Assembly (NCBI RefSeq): GCF_000011065.1
Contig: NC_004663.1
Coordinates: 1,550,001 to 1,614,000 of the forward strand
DNA: 64,000 bases
DNA from: Bacteroides thetaiotaomicron VPI-5482
Lineage (GTDB): Bacteria; Bacteroidota; Bacteroidia; Bacteroidales; Bacteroidaceae
Direction: 5' to 3'
The translations under genes were made by a program, and so were the position numbers. Positions 9,353 through 17,860 of this stretch are shown here, in pieces. Below the pieces are notes generated by a model. The model was not told the origin of the DNA and searched no databases. It saw only the letters and a program-made list of their open reading frames with translations. Every line of letters starts with the position of its first letter. Within the stretch, counting starts at the first letter, position 1.

Positions 9353-9649
9353 ATGATAGAAGCATTTCAAAATATAAATAAGGCATTCGAGAGTAAGGTC
9401 CGGCTAGGAATTATGGCTGTTCTGATGGTCAATGAGGAAGCTGATTTCAATTTTCTGAAAGAACAACTCTCACTGACAGACGGCAATCTGGCCAGCCACA
9501 CCCGTGCGCTGGAAGAACTCGGCTACATCGAATGCAGCAAAGGCTTTGTAGGACGAAAACCGCGAACTGTTTTCCGGGCCACAAAGCAAGGCAGAGAAGC
9601 CTTCAAATCTCATATTGAAGCCCTGGAGAATTTTCTAAAGTCAACATAA
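9353..9649 (+). CDS. winged-helix DNA-binding regulator (MarR/ArsR-like, HTH_34 type)
   Basis: This is a 98-residue single-domain regulator. The segment SKVRLGIMAVLMVNEEADFNFLKEQLSLTDGNLASHTRALEELGYI is the helix-turn-helix, followed by a wing (GFVGRKPRTVFRATKQGREAF). No ligand domain is present. It starts on the base after the stop of the preceding membrane-protein gene and is followed 24 nt later by creD, so all three form one operon. Small regulators of this type often control the genes they sit with. Confidence 0.82.
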   Translation: MIEAFQNINKAFESKVRLGIMAVLMVNEEADFNFLKEQLSLTDGNLASHTRALEELGYIECSKGFVGRKPRTVFRATKQGREAFKSHIEALENFLKST

Positions 9650-9673
9650 TAATTCACTAAACACTATTATCTT

Positions 9674-11029
9674 ATGGACGGTTTCAATGAAAAATCAACT
9701 GAGCAAGTGCAGGAACAACAACCGCTGGGATGCCTCCGCCGCTTCTCTAAAACAATCAAGGTCATCATTATCGGAGGATTAATCATTCTTCTGATGATAC
9801 CGATGTTCATGATCGAAGATCTTATTTCCGAGCGGGGACGCACGCAGGAAGAAGCAATTAATGAAGTAAGCGAAAAATGGAGCCTTGCCCAAACCATTAC
9901 CGGCCCCTATCTGAATATCCAGTATCCGGTAACGACAGAGAACAACGGGGAAAAGAAGGTATCAATCAAGGCCCTTTTCTTGTTTCCGGACGAACTTCTG
10001 GTCAATGGACAATTGAAAACCGAAATACTCAAAAGAAGTATTTATGAAGTGAACGTGTATCAGTCGGAACTGACTTTGAAAGGTTTATTCAGTCCCGAAG
10101 AGCTGATAAAAAGCAGGGTGGATATGGAACAACTGCAATTTGACAGAGCTGCCATCTGCCTGAACCTGACAGATATGCGGGGCATCAGTGAGCAGATCAG
10201 TATCACGCTGGGAGATTCAGTTTACGTCTTTGAACCGGGAATGGATAACAGAGGGATAGGCGCTACGGGAGTACACGCCATTACCGACTTATCCGATCTG
10301 AAGAAGAACAAGAAACTGCCTTATGAGATTAAAATCAAGCTGAAAGGTTCGCAGTCCATCAACTTTATCCCATTGGGTAAAACGACCCGTGTTGATTTGA
10401 AAGCCAACTGGAATACTCCAAGTTTTACAGGAAACTACTTGCCCAACAACCGCGAGATTACAGAAAAAGAATTCTCGGCACAATGGCAGGTACTGAATCT
10501 GAACCGCAACTATTCGCAGGTCCTGATGAATTACAACAATACCAATATCAAGGATATTGAGAACTCCAGTTTCGGCGTCAACTTCAAAATACCGGTAGAG
10601 CAGTATCAGCAGTCCATGCGTTCAGCCAAATATGCTATTCTGATTATTCTGCTGACGTTCGGTGTCATTTTCTTCACTGAAATCATGAATAAAACCCGTA
10701 TTCATGCGTTACAGTATTTGCTGGTAGGTTTAGCACTCTGCCTGTTCTATAGTCTGCTGCTCTCCTTCTCCGAACATATCGGCTTTAATCCTGCTTATTT
10801 GTTATCTGCGGCACTGACTATTATATTAGTTGGCGGATATATGTTGGGAATCACCAAAAAGAAGAAACCGTCATTGATCATGTCCGGACTATTAAGTGTA
10901 CTCTACCTTTATATCTTCGTTTTGATTCAACTGGAAACCTTTGCATTATTAGCAGGCAGTTTGGGACTATTTATCATTTTGGCAATGGTAATGTATTTCT
11001 CCAAGAAGATAGACTGGTTCAATGAGTAA
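9674..11029 (+). CDS. creD: CreD-family inner-membrane protein
   Basis: This is a 451-residue protein matching the CreD family. It has a cytoplasmic N terminus (CLRRFSKTIKV), one helix at about 31-48, a large periplasmic domain beginning with the family sequence around RTQEEAINEVSEKWSLAQTI and GPYLNIQYP, and a C-terminal cluster of about five helices from residue 318. In E. coli creD belongs to the CreBC regulon and affects envelope integrity. Here there is no CreBC, and the regulator in the operon is a small winged-helix protein instead. The molecular function is not established. Confidence 0.85.
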   Translation: MDGFNEKSTEQVQEQQPLGCLRRFSKTIKVIIIGGLIILLMIPMFMIEDLISERGRTQEEAINEVSEKWSLAQTITGPYLNIQYPVTTENNGEKKVSIKALFLFPDELLVNGQLKTEILKRSIYEVNVYQSELTLKGLFSPEELIKSRVDMEQLQFDRAAICLNLTDMRGISEQISITLGDSVYVFEPGMDNRGIGATGVHAITDLSDLKKNKKLPYEIKIKLKGSQSINFIPLGKTTRVDLKANWNTPSFTGNYLPNNREITEKEFSAQWQVLNLNRNYSQVLMNYNNTNIKDIENSSFGVNFKIPVEQYQQSMRSAKYAILIILLTFGVIFFTEIMNKTRIHALQYLLVGLALCLFYSLLLSFSEHIGFNPAYLLSAALTIILVGGYMLGITKKKKPSLIMSGLLSVLYLYIFVLIQLETFALLAGSLGLFIILAMVMYFSKKIDWFNE

Positions 11030-11064
11030 AATTAATTATGGTGTAGTAATTACCATGATTGAAA

Positions 11065-11143
11065 ATAGTGTCACTATCCGCTCGTTATAGTGACACTATC
11101 ACAGAGACATAGTGACACTATCGTGACGGGATAGTGTCACTAT
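11065..11143. repeat. 22-nt-period palindrome array A (ATAGTGwCACTAT)
   Basis: Four 13-nt units ATAGTGwCACTAT begin at 11065, 11087, 11109 and 11131, a spacing of exactly 22 nt each time. The centre bases are T, A, A, T, and each 9-nt spacer is different. Units 1/2 and 3/4 are reverse complements, so each pair can fold into a 13-14 bp hairpin. The array lies between the convergent creD and Yip1-like genes. On the minus strand it is followed by a short T-run, so it may also work as a terminator there. A second copy of the same unit family is at 38558-38636. Confidence 0.9.
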
Positions 11144-11153
11144 ATTTAAGCCG

Positions 11154-11741
11154 TTAATACAACCATCCTATCAGGAACCGGCACAAGACATCACCACCAA
11201 TAATTCCTATAAGTGCGACTGTCCATAACTTCCATTGTTTCAAGTTACAAGACACTTTCAAGGCATTAAACATCCAAATCAAAGTAAGTATCAGAAACGG
11301 CAATCCCAACAGTGTAAGAATCATTGCCAGGATAAAATAAGGCTGTGCCAGCATTTCTTCGGGAGACATATTCATGTTCATTTGTGACATCATCCGCATG
11401 GCCGGCAACAGGCTGATCAGATTCATTCCAAGCAACGGCAGCTGAGCAAACAAAACAGTACCCAGTACATCTATCACACGAATGCGGGAATGAGACAGAA
11501 AAAGACCTCCCAGATAAAAGAGCAGTGCAGGAATCAGCCACACAATCAGATGTTCCGCCAGATAACACCACCAAGCCGGATTGGGGGCCGGTCCAAAATG
11601 AAGCAAACCATGATAATGATAACCCGATATCCAACACAATAAGGTAGATACTATTAAGCCCAGAAAGCCCCATATCAACGCTTGACCACCTGCAATCCGA
11701 ATAAACGGATTCACTATTAATTTTACTTTGTTTTTCATCAC
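11154..11741 (-). CDS. Yip1-domain-like membrane protein
   Basis: This is a 195-residue protein with about five hydrophobic helices and the layout of the bacterial Yip1 family: N-terminal VNPFIRIAGG, then alternating helices with LGTVLFAQLPLL and PFLILTLIWMFNALKV. No catalytic motif is visible. Its ATG overlaps the stop of the zinc-ribbon regulator gene by 4 nt (11738-11741), so it is translationally coupled. Its function is unknown; the regulator-membrane pair is a conserved-looking unit. Confidence 0.75.
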   Translation of the reverse strand: MMKNKVKLIVNPFIRIAGGQALIWGFLGLIVSTLLCWISGYHYHGLLHFGPAPNPAWWCYLAEHLIVWLIPALLFYLGGLFLSHSRIRVIDVLGTVLFAQLPLLGMNLISLLPAMRMMSQMNMNMSPEEMLAQPYFILAMILTLLGLPFLILTLIWMFNALKVSCNLKQWKLWTVALIGIIGGDVLCRFLIGWLY

Positions 11742-12019
11742 ATATCCATTTTAGTTAGTTTATCTATTATATCGTCCAACATATTTCGAACTGTAGGGTA
11801 GCTGACTCCTATGTTCTTCGCCATATCTTTCAAACTGCCGCTTGACTTTACAAAATCAAGAACAAATTGCTGCTCTTTCTCCGACAGGCGCGCCAGTAAA
11901 GGCAATTCAAAATTGCCACAAACTTCCGTATTGCATTCTTCACAAAACAACCGTCCTACTTTCAATGGAGCATCACAGGATGGACATTGCAATGGTAACC
12001 GTTTCTTTACTTCATTCAT
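11738..12019 (-). CDS. DUF2089-type zinc-ribbon/HTH regulator
   Basis: This is a 93-residue protein. An N-terminal zinc ribbon is shown by LQCPSCDAPLKVGRLFCEEC (C-x2-C ... C-x2-C). A C-terminal helix-turn-helix is shown by SLKDMAKNIGVSYPTVRNMLDDII. This matches the DUF2089 family, which is annotated as a putative DNA-binding protein. It is the first gene of a two-gene minus-strand operon with the Yip1-like protein and has a strong promoter (12039-12070). Confidence 0.82.
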   Translation of the reverse strand: MNEVKKRLPLQCPSCDAPLKVGRLFCEECNTEVCGNFELPLLARLSEKEQQFVLDFVKSSGSLKDMAKNIGVSYPTVRNMLDDIIDKLTKMDM

Positions 12020-12038
12020 ATCATCTTCATTTATGATG

Positions 12039-12070
12039 CAAAAGTAGAGATAAATTCGAATAAAAACAAA
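12039..12070 (-). promoter_or_regulatory. promoter of the DUF2089/Yip1 operon
   Basis: On the minus strand TTTG (12067-12070) and TACTTTTG (12039-12046) are separated by exactly 20 nt, matching the Bacteroides consensus. The leader to the ATG at 12019 is about 15 nt. Confidence 0.75.
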
Positions 12071-12193
12071 CGATCACATCAATAATATTAATATAGAATT
12101 TAATTTTATTCATTATTGATTTAATTATAATCATTTTTATATTCATTCAAAGAAGAACTTTCCATTATTATTCACCATATCTCTGTTTTTTTC

Positions 12194-12201
12194 TATCTTT
12201 G
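12194..12201 (+). promoter_or_regulatory. -7 box upstream of the macrodomain gene
   Basis: TATCTTTG matches the Bacteroides -7 consensus 22 nt before the ATG. No good TTTG -33 element is seen at the expected distance. The 150 bp upstream is very AT-rich. Confidence 0.55.
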
Positions 12202-12223
12202 CTTTGATTAAAAAGATAAAACG

Positions 12224-12691
12224 ATGGAAATACTATATATAAAAGGAGATGCCACAGCACCGATTGGTTCAGGTGTCAAAGTGATTACTCATATTTGCAA
12301 CGATATCGGAGGATGGGGAAAAGGGTTTGTACTGGCACTTTCTAAAAAATGGAAAATGCCGGAAGAAGCCTATCGCCAGTGGTACAAATCACAGGAAGAA
12401 TTTACTTTGGGAGCTGTACAGTTTGTAAATGTTGAAAATAAGTTATATGTCGCCAATATGATAGGACAACATGGCATTTATAAAGACAGTAAAGGACTCC
12501 CTCCCATCCGTTATGACGCCGTCCGGCAATGTTTGAAGGAGGTAGCCCTGTTTACAATTGCCCACAAGGCAAGTGTACATATGCCCCGTATTGGCTGTGG
12601 ACTGGCAGGTGGCAAGTGGGAACTTATGGAGCAAATCATAAAAGAAGAGCTTATCACCAAAGAAATAGCTGTAACCGTATATGATTTATAA
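12224..12691 (+). CDS. macrodomain (ADP-ribose-binding/hydrolase) protein, TARG1-like
   Basis: This 155-residue protein is a single macrodomain. Visible features are the GDATAP start of strand 1, THICNDIGGWGKGF (ADP-ribose-binding loop 1) and MPRIGCGLAGGKWELM (loop 2). The GDAT plus HICNDIGGWGKG form resembles the ALC1/TARG1 branch, which binds ADP-ribose and can remove it from acidic side chains. The protein is an orphan: no DarT-like toxin or ADP-ribosyltransferase is next to it. Housekeeping hydrolysis of ADP-ribose esters is the likeliest role by family. Confidence 0.82.
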   Translation: MEILYIKGDATAPIGSGVKVITHICNDIGGWGKGFVLALSKKWKMPEEAYRQWYKSQEEFTLGAVQFVNVENKLYVANMIGQHGIYKDSKGLPPIRYDAVRQCLKEVALFTIAHKASVHMPRIGCGLAGGKWELMEQIIKEELITKEIAVTVYDL

Positions 12692-12738
12692 ATAAAATCA
12701 GAGCTATTTGGTGAATAACCCGCTTTTCTTATGAAACA

Positions 12739-12770
12739 CTTGACAAACGGCTTTTAATGTTGTATCTTTG
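12739..12770 (+). promoter_or_regulatory. promoter of a candidate small RNA
   Basis: CTTG at 12739-12742 and TATCTTTG at 12763-12770 are 20 nt apart. They match the Bacteroides consensus with one change in the -33 box. No gene of normal size follows on this strand. Confidence 0.65.
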
Positions 12771-12774
12771 AGGA

Positions 12775-12902
12775 AAGAAAACTAAAAAAGAATGAGTTTT
12801 ATTAAAAAAATAGATACATAACACACACATAAACTGATATCTCTTTATATCAGAGCAACCATGATATGGGGCAATAGTCGGATGATTATTGCCCCATTTT
12901 GT
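12775..12902 (+). ncRNA. candidate small RNA (about 125 nt) with a 9-codon ORF
   Basis: A good promoter at 12739-12770 and a strong intrinsic terminator at 12866-12902 bracket about 125 nt with no gene. The transcript would contain a tiny ORF MSFIKKIDT (ATG 12792, TAA ending 12821) and a small stem GATAT/ATATC (about 12836-12850) before the terminator. It could be a trans-acting sRNA, a micropeptide mRNA or a 3' by-product of the macrodomain gene. The two signals are seen in sequence; transcription is inferred. Confidence 0.5.
12866..12902 (+). terminator. intrinsic terminator
   Basis: A perfect 10-bp stem ATGGGGCAAT (12866-12875) / ATTGCCCCAT (12888-12897) is followed by TTTGTTT. It would end the candidate small RNA and any read-through from the macrodomain gene. 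Confidence 0.8.
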
Positions 12903-12953
12903 TTATATTTTCGCTTAATTCATTTTATATTTTCTTCCAAAACTCAAAAAATA

Positions 12954-13032
12954 GTTTTTAATAAACTCGAATACCGTTTCTAATAAACGTGCAAAAAGTT
13001 TATTAGAAACTGAAACTGCGTTTATTAACAAC
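12954..13032. repeat. 22-nt-period palindrome array E (GTTT..TAATAAAC)
   Basis: Four 13-nt units start at 12954, 12976, 12998 and 13020, exactly 22 nt apart with 9-nt spacers: GTTTTTAATAAAC, GTTTCTAATAAAC, GTTTATTAGAAAC, GTTTATTAACAAC. Unit 3 is the exact reverse complement of unit 2, and unit 4 matches the reverse complement of unit 1 with one change, so the whole array has dyad symmetry. It lies downstream of the GNAT gene and of the macrodomain/sRNA unit. On the minus strand a T6 run follows. The remainder of the 12903-13228 gap shows nothing else supportable. Confidence 0.88.
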
Positions 13033-13228
13033 GGAAATAATAAATGTAAGAATAATAGACCTCTCTTTTCAGATGAAGAAACTATCAATATTACGGGCTC
13101 TTCTATTGATAATATAAACATACAGTTCTATTATTTCATCCACACAATCGGATAACCTAAATCTCTTTTGATAGCTTCCATACTCTTTCACCAACCGGTT
13201 TATATCCATCTCCATCACAAAGCAAATA

Positions 13229-13672
13229 CTAAAATGTCTTTTTCAGATATACCATATCCACCAGTTGCTTGCCGTCTTCGTACATAGGATGGTCGTAATT
13301 GTCGGTAAAGAAATTCTTTAGCCGATGGGAAATGGTGAAGCCACAATGTTCGTAGAAAGAAAGCGTAGAAGGTACATCGCCTGTACCGACCAGCAATTCT
13401 GAGCATTTCCCCCGATAATGATCAAATAAAAATTGAATCAAGCGTTTTCCATATCCCTGCCGCTGGAAAAAAGAGATCGTAGCTATGTTCTTGATTTCAT
13501 AAATTCCTTCCCCTTCACGGGTTACGACACAGCACGCTTTCAATCCGTTATCATACAAGACAAACATATCGCCACGTTCCAGATAGCGGTCGATCATACT
13601 CTCCTGTTCATCAGCCAAAAGCAACAGTTCCAAGAACTCTTTTTTATCCGAAATTACTTTTTTTATCTCCAT
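13229..13672 (-). CDS. GNAT-family N-acetyltransferase
   Basis: This is a 147-residue single GNAT domain. The acetyl-CoA-binding motif A is seen as IATISFFQRQGYGKRLIQFLFDHYRGKC (R-x2-G-x-G), followed by motif B (LSFYEHCGFTISHRLKNFF). The substrate is not predictable. It is a single-gene unit starting at the ATG 13670-13672, with array E beyond its 3' end. Confidence 0.87.
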   Translation of the reverse strand: MEIKKVISDKKEFLELLLLADEQESMIDRYLERGDMFVLYDNGLKACCVVTREGEGIYEIKNIATISFFQRQGYGKRLIQFLFDHYRGKCSELLVGTGDVPSTLSFYEHCGFTISHRLKNFFTDNYDHPMYEDGKQLVDMVYLKKTF

Positions 13673-13924
13673 ATTTTAAAACTTTGAACCTTTCATCAGT
13701 ATCTTGCAAAGGTATAAAAATTCACCTGATAAACAATTTCCCGAAAGTATATCTTGAAAAACCGGCTCAGCAATCTCGCACTATCAATACAAACGCTGAA
13801 CTTTAAGGGCATATTCTTGTTAACTTGTCACTATCGTGACTGATAGTTCTGTGACAGAATTCCGAACAGGTTGCATCTCACAGATGAATAACCAATAATA
13901 AACCTATAACTAAAAATCGAAATT

Positions 13925-14905
13925 ATGTGTACGAGAGTCGTTTATTCAGGAAGCAATGGTATGGTAGCAACCGGTCGTTCTATGGACTGGAAAACAGATA
14001 TGCACAGCAACCTTTGGGTGTTTCCCAGAGGGATGAAACGGAACGGAGAAACCGGAGAGAACTCGCTGGAATGGACTTCCAGATACGGTAGCGTAGTGAC
14101 TTCCGCTTTCGAGATCGCCAGTACGGACGGTATGAATGAGAAAGGATTGGTCGCCAATCTGCTTTGGTTGCCCGAAACCGAATACCCCGTAAGAGATAAG
14201 AATAAACCGGGACTTGCCATTACAGCCTGGGTGCAATATATGCTGGACAATTTTGCCACCGTAGAAGAAGCCGTAGCATACATTGACGAAGATACCTTTC
14301 AGGTCGTTTCGGATATGATGCCAGACGGTTCCCGGTTGGCTACTTTACATTTATCTATTTCGGATGCTACAGGTGACTGTGCCATTTTTGAATATATCGG
14401 TGGGAAACTCACGGTATATCATAGTAAGGAATACAAGGTTATGACCAACTCTCCTACTTACAACAAGCAACTGGCACTTAGCGAATACTGGAAATCGATA
14501 GGAGGACTGAGCTTTCTGCCCGGTACGAATCGCGCTGCCGACCGCTTTGCCAGAGCCAGCTTCTACATCAACGCATTGCCCGAGACCGATGATGAAAGAA
14601 TAGCTGTTGCCAGTGTATTCAGTGTTGTACGCAATGCTTCTGTTCCTTACGGGATATCCACTCCCGAAAGTCCCGAGATTTCCACTACGCAATGGAGAAC
14701 CGTTTCGGAGAGCAAGAACCTGAGATACTTTTTCGAATCAAGTCTGACTCCGAATACCTTTTGGGTAAATCTGAAAGATTTCGATTTATCGGAAGGGGCT
14801 CCGGTGTTCAAACTGTCTATTGCCAATGGAGAAATGTATCATGGAAATACAGCCAAGAATTTTAAAACAGCGTTGCCTTTCAAATTTATGGGCGTAAAGG
14901 GATAA
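13925..14905 (+). CDS. choloylglycine hydrolase-family Ntn amidase
   Basis: This is a 326-residue linear-amide C-N hydrolase. It begins MCTRVVY, placing the nucleophile Cys at position 2, with Arg18 and Asp21 (GRSMDW) as in bile-salt hydrolases and penicillin V acylases. Further conserved features are the NEKGL loop and the Asn/Tyr-containing MTNSPTYNKQL segment. No signal peptide precedes Cys2, so this frame predicts a cytoplasmic enzyme. The family includes bile-salt hydrolase, penicillin V acylase and N-acyl-homoserine-lactone acylase, and sequence alone does not decide among them. Confidence 0.85.
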   Translation: MCTRVVYSGSNGMVATGRSMDWKTDMHSNLWVFPRGMKRNGETGENSLEWTSRYGSVVTSAFEIASTDGMNEKGLVANLLWLPETEYPVRDKNKPGLAITAWVQYMLDNFATVEEAVAYIDEDTFQVVSDMMPDGSRLATLHLSISDATGDCAIFEYIGGKLTVYHSKEYKVMTNSPTYNKQLALSEYWKSIGGLSFLPGTNRAADRFARASFYINALPETDDERIAVASVFSVVRNASVPYGISTPESPEISTTQWRTVSESKNLRYFFESSLTPNTFWVNLKDFDLSEGAPVFKLSIANGEMYHGNTAKNFKTALPFKFMGVKG

Positions 14906-14958
14906 ATTGATAGCAGCTTGCTGCATCACATATATCAGAGAAGTATTTTCTCCACGTC

Positions 14959-14983
14959 TTCGGGAACATATACTGTTCCCGAA
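14959..14983. repeat. 10-bp inverted repeat after the choloylglycine hydrolase gene
   Basis: TTCGGGAACA (14959-14968) and TGTTCCCGAA (14974-14983) are perfect reverse complements with a 5-nt loop. This is a likely transcript-end hairpin, although a T-run is missing. The rest of 14906-15147 contains no recognizable gene. Confidence 0.55.
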
Positions 14984-15147
14984 AACTCCTGAGCAGCTTC
15001 TTCCGTATAATACAACAAAATATTTCCGAATACTATTCACGCACCACACCACTGACTTCCATTTCAAGGAAGTAGTCATTCTCCAATTTAAAGGTGTACT
15101 AAAGAATCAAACAATCATCCAAATCAATAGAAAAATAATACAATGCA

Positions 15148-15179
15148 CTTGTTTTCTCTTATTATTATCGTTTACTTTG
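15148..15179 (+). promoter_or_regulatory. promoter of the dipeptidyl-peptidase gene
   Basis: CTTG (15148-15151) and TTACTTTG (15172-15179) are separated by 20 nt, a near-consensus Bacteroides promoter. It lies 24 nt before the ATG at 15204. Confidence 0.6.
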
Positions 15180-15203
15180 TTGGCAAAAATTAATTAACGA
15201 GCC

Positions 15204-17437
15204 ATGAAAAACCTACTATTAGCAGCCATGCTTTTCTGCACAAACATAGCCATCGCACAAGGTACTATAGAAGATTACCGTCGTGCTTACTCAGCAGGAG
15301 AAAAATTCAGTGCAAACAAAGTATCCTATTCCAATGTCAATCCGGAGTGGATTGGTAAAACGCATTATTTCTGGTATGTACGAAATACTCCCGACGGACG
15401 TATCTATGTATTAGTGGATGCCGACACTCAAAACAGAAAAGACTTGTTTGACCACAAACTCGTGGCAGCAGCTTTAAGTGAGGCATCGGGACGCAAAATA
15501 GAAGCCACTTCTCTTTATCTGGATCGTCTGTCTGTCAACAACGGACTGGATACGCTACATTTCGTTTTCAACAATCATCGCTGGATGTATGTCATCGACA
15601 AAAATCAGCTGACAGATGAAGGTGCTCTGCCCACTCCACGCAAACAACGCCACTGGATGGAAACAGATGATGAAAAGACGGCTGCTCCCGTCACCTCTCC
15701 TGACAAGAAATATACAGCATTCATTAAGAATCATAATATATATGTAAAAGAAACAGCTACCGGAAAAGAAAAACAGCTAAGTCTGGACGGTACTTTGGGA
15801 AATTATTACTCAGCCTATATCCGCTGGTCTCCCGACAGCAAAAAGTCGCTTCCTGCAAGATTCGTCCGGTAGAAAAACGCTATGTATATTATGTGGAATC
15901 CTCCCCAAGCGATCAGCTTCAACCCAAACTCCACAAACAAGAGTATGCCAAACCGGGCGATGAACTTCCGTTTAAGATACCCTGCATATACGATGTGGAA
16001 ACAGGACACAGTGTGATTCCATCGACAGATTTATTCTCTCAACAATATTACATTACGGCCCCCGAATGGAACAGCGACAGTCAAGCCATCACTTTCGAAT
16101 ACAATCAGCGCGGACATCAGGTCTACCGGGTATTGGAATTTTCTGCCGCAACAGGAAAGGTACGCCCGTTAATAGAAGAGACAAGCGACAAATACGTTAA
16201 TTATTCCCGTCGTTTCCGACATGATTTACAAAATGGAAAACGAATGATATGGATGAGTGAACGTGACAACTGGAATCACCTGTATATGTATGACCGTACT
16301 ACAGCCCAGCCTATTCGTCAGATAACCAAAGGCGAATGGTACGTACGTGATATCCTCCGGGTAGATGAAACCAACCAACTTATTTATTTCTCGGCAAATG
16401 GCGTACAAGCTAAAGAAGATCCCTACCTGATCCGTTATTATCGTATCGGCTTCGACGGTAAGAATCTCACTTGTCTCACTCCGGCAGAAGGAATGCATAA
16501 TGCATGGTTCTCAAAAGATATGCAATATTTAGTTGATGTATATTCTATGGTAGACAAAGCTCCTGTAGCCGTACTCCGGGATGCCAAAAACGGAAAAGTC
16601 ATCATGCCACTTGAAACGGCTGATATCAGTCGTCTGGAAGCTGAAGGCTGGAAAGCTCCCGAAGTATTCACCGCCAAAGGTCGTGACGGAAAAACGGATA
16701 TGTGGGGAATCATCATTCGTCCCAGCAATTTTGATCCTGACAAAAAATACCCCGTTTTGGAGTATATCTATCAAGGACCGGGTAATCAATACGTACCCAA
16801 AACCTTTATTCCTTATAACTACTTTATGAGTGGTATTGCCGAACTCGGTTTTATTGTTGTCATGGTAGATGGGATGGGAACTTCTTTCCGTTCACGCACT
16901 TTCGAAAACGTATGTTACAAGAATCTGAAAGATGCCGGATTGCCCGATCATATTGCCTGGATAAAATCCGCTGCCCAAAAGTACCCTTATATGGACATAG
17001 ATCGTGTCGGAATTTATGGTTGTTCCGCAGGTGGACAGGAATCAATGACAGCAGTACTGTTTCATCCCGAATTTTATAAAGCAGCATATTCTGCCTGTGG
17101 CTGCCATGACAATCGTATGGATAAGATATGGTGGAATGAACAATGGCTGGGTTATCCGGTTGGTGAACAATATAAAGAAGGATCGAATGTTGAGAATGCT
17201 CACTTACTCAGTCGCCCGTTAATGCTGGTAGTAGGTGAAATGGATGATAACGTAGATCCGGCTTCTACCATGCAGGTAGCAAATGCGTTGATCAAAGCCA
17301 ATAAAGATTTTGAGTTAGTGGTTATTCCCGGTGCTCACCACACTATGGGAGAAAGTTTCGGTGAACATAAACGCTACGACTTCTTCGTGCGCAATCTATT
17401 AAATACAACTCCGCCGAAATGGAATGAAATAAAATAG
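15204..17437 (+). pseudogene. S9 dipeptidyl-peptidase IV-like protease, frameshifted
   Basis: Together the two frames make a protein of about 740 residues of the DPP-IV family. It has an N-terminal signal peptide (LLLAAMLFCTNIAIAQG), a beta-propeller half and a C-terminal alpha/beta-hydrolase domain. The catalytic serine is in YGCSAGGQES, the Asp in EMDDNVDPAS and the His in PGAHHTMGES. The first frame (15204-15872) stops at a TAG after SPDSKKSLPARFVR. The second continues as CKIRPVEKRYVYYVESSPSD. Adding one A to the A5 run at 15840-15844 restores a continuous reading, so one base is missing relative to an intact gene. The lesion could be a real mutation or a homopolymer error. Enzymes of this family are exported and release N-terminal X-Pro or X-Ala dipeptides. 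Confidence 0.85.
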
Positions 17438-17482
17438 TGAATACTTTGTAGAACAGTATCCACTACTTTATTCATAATCCGG

Positions 17483-17830
17483 TCAGTTACTTTTTCTATG
17501 CTCCAGAATCGTATCCATATTTTCCAAAGCCCAGCCCACTAATCCTTCAATATGCGGAATCAAAGTTCCTCCTGTATCTGTCAGATAATACTCTACACGG
17601 GGAGGTACTTCCGCATATATTTTCCGTTCAATCAAACCGTCAGATTCGAGCGTACGAAGAGTAACAGTCAGCATCCGCTGTGAAATATCCTCTATCGTTT
17701 TATGAATATCGCTAAAACGCATCGTACCATTCGCATTCAAAGTTATCAGTACCAGCATCGACCATTTGTCTCCCAAGCGGCTTATGACATCTCTTACAGG
17801 GCAATTCCCTGTCGGGTGAAAGTTTTTCAT
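17483..17830 (-). CDS. HxlR-family transcriptional regulator
   Basis: This is a 115-residue winged-helix protein with the HxlR hallmark N-terminal Cys (GNCPVRDVISRLGDKWSMLVL), the recognition helix region FSDIHKTIEDISQRMLTVTLRTLESDGLI and a wing ending VEYYLTDTG. The frame extends to a TTG at 17866, but the ATG at 17828-17830 gives the normal length. The conserved Cys is a redox or electrophile sensor in several family members. It is transcribed divergently from the DJ-1/PfpI gene, which is probably its target. Confidence 0.85.
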   Translation of the reverse strand: MKNFHPTGNCPVRDVISRLGDKWSMLVLITLNANGTMRFSDIHKTIEDISQRMLTVTLRTLESDGLIERKIYAEVPPRVEYYLTDTGGTLIPHIEGLVGWALENMDTILEHRKSN

Positions 17831-17860
17831 CTTTTTAACGTTTTGTATTATACTGAGTTT

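Noticed and set aside
11065..11143. Array A (and the others) as a CRISPR array
   Set aside because: Repeats of 13 nt and spacers of 9 nt are far too short, the repeats are palindromic in both orientations, and no cas genes are present.
12915..13121. 68-codon minus-strand ORF
   Set aside because: It covers array E and has low-complexity Leu/Ile/Phe content with no family resemblance or promoter.
13827..13855. GTCAC-TATC-GTGAC repeats as a further 22-nt array
   Set aside because: The repeated pieces are 9 and 15 nt apart, not 22; only a local imperfect hairpin.
15836..15850. Programmed -1 frameshift in the dipeptidyl-peptidase
   Set aside because: The canonical A AAA AAG heptamer is absent (only five A), no downstream stimulatory structure was evident, and such enzymes are not known to use frameshifting; mutation or sequencing error is simpler.
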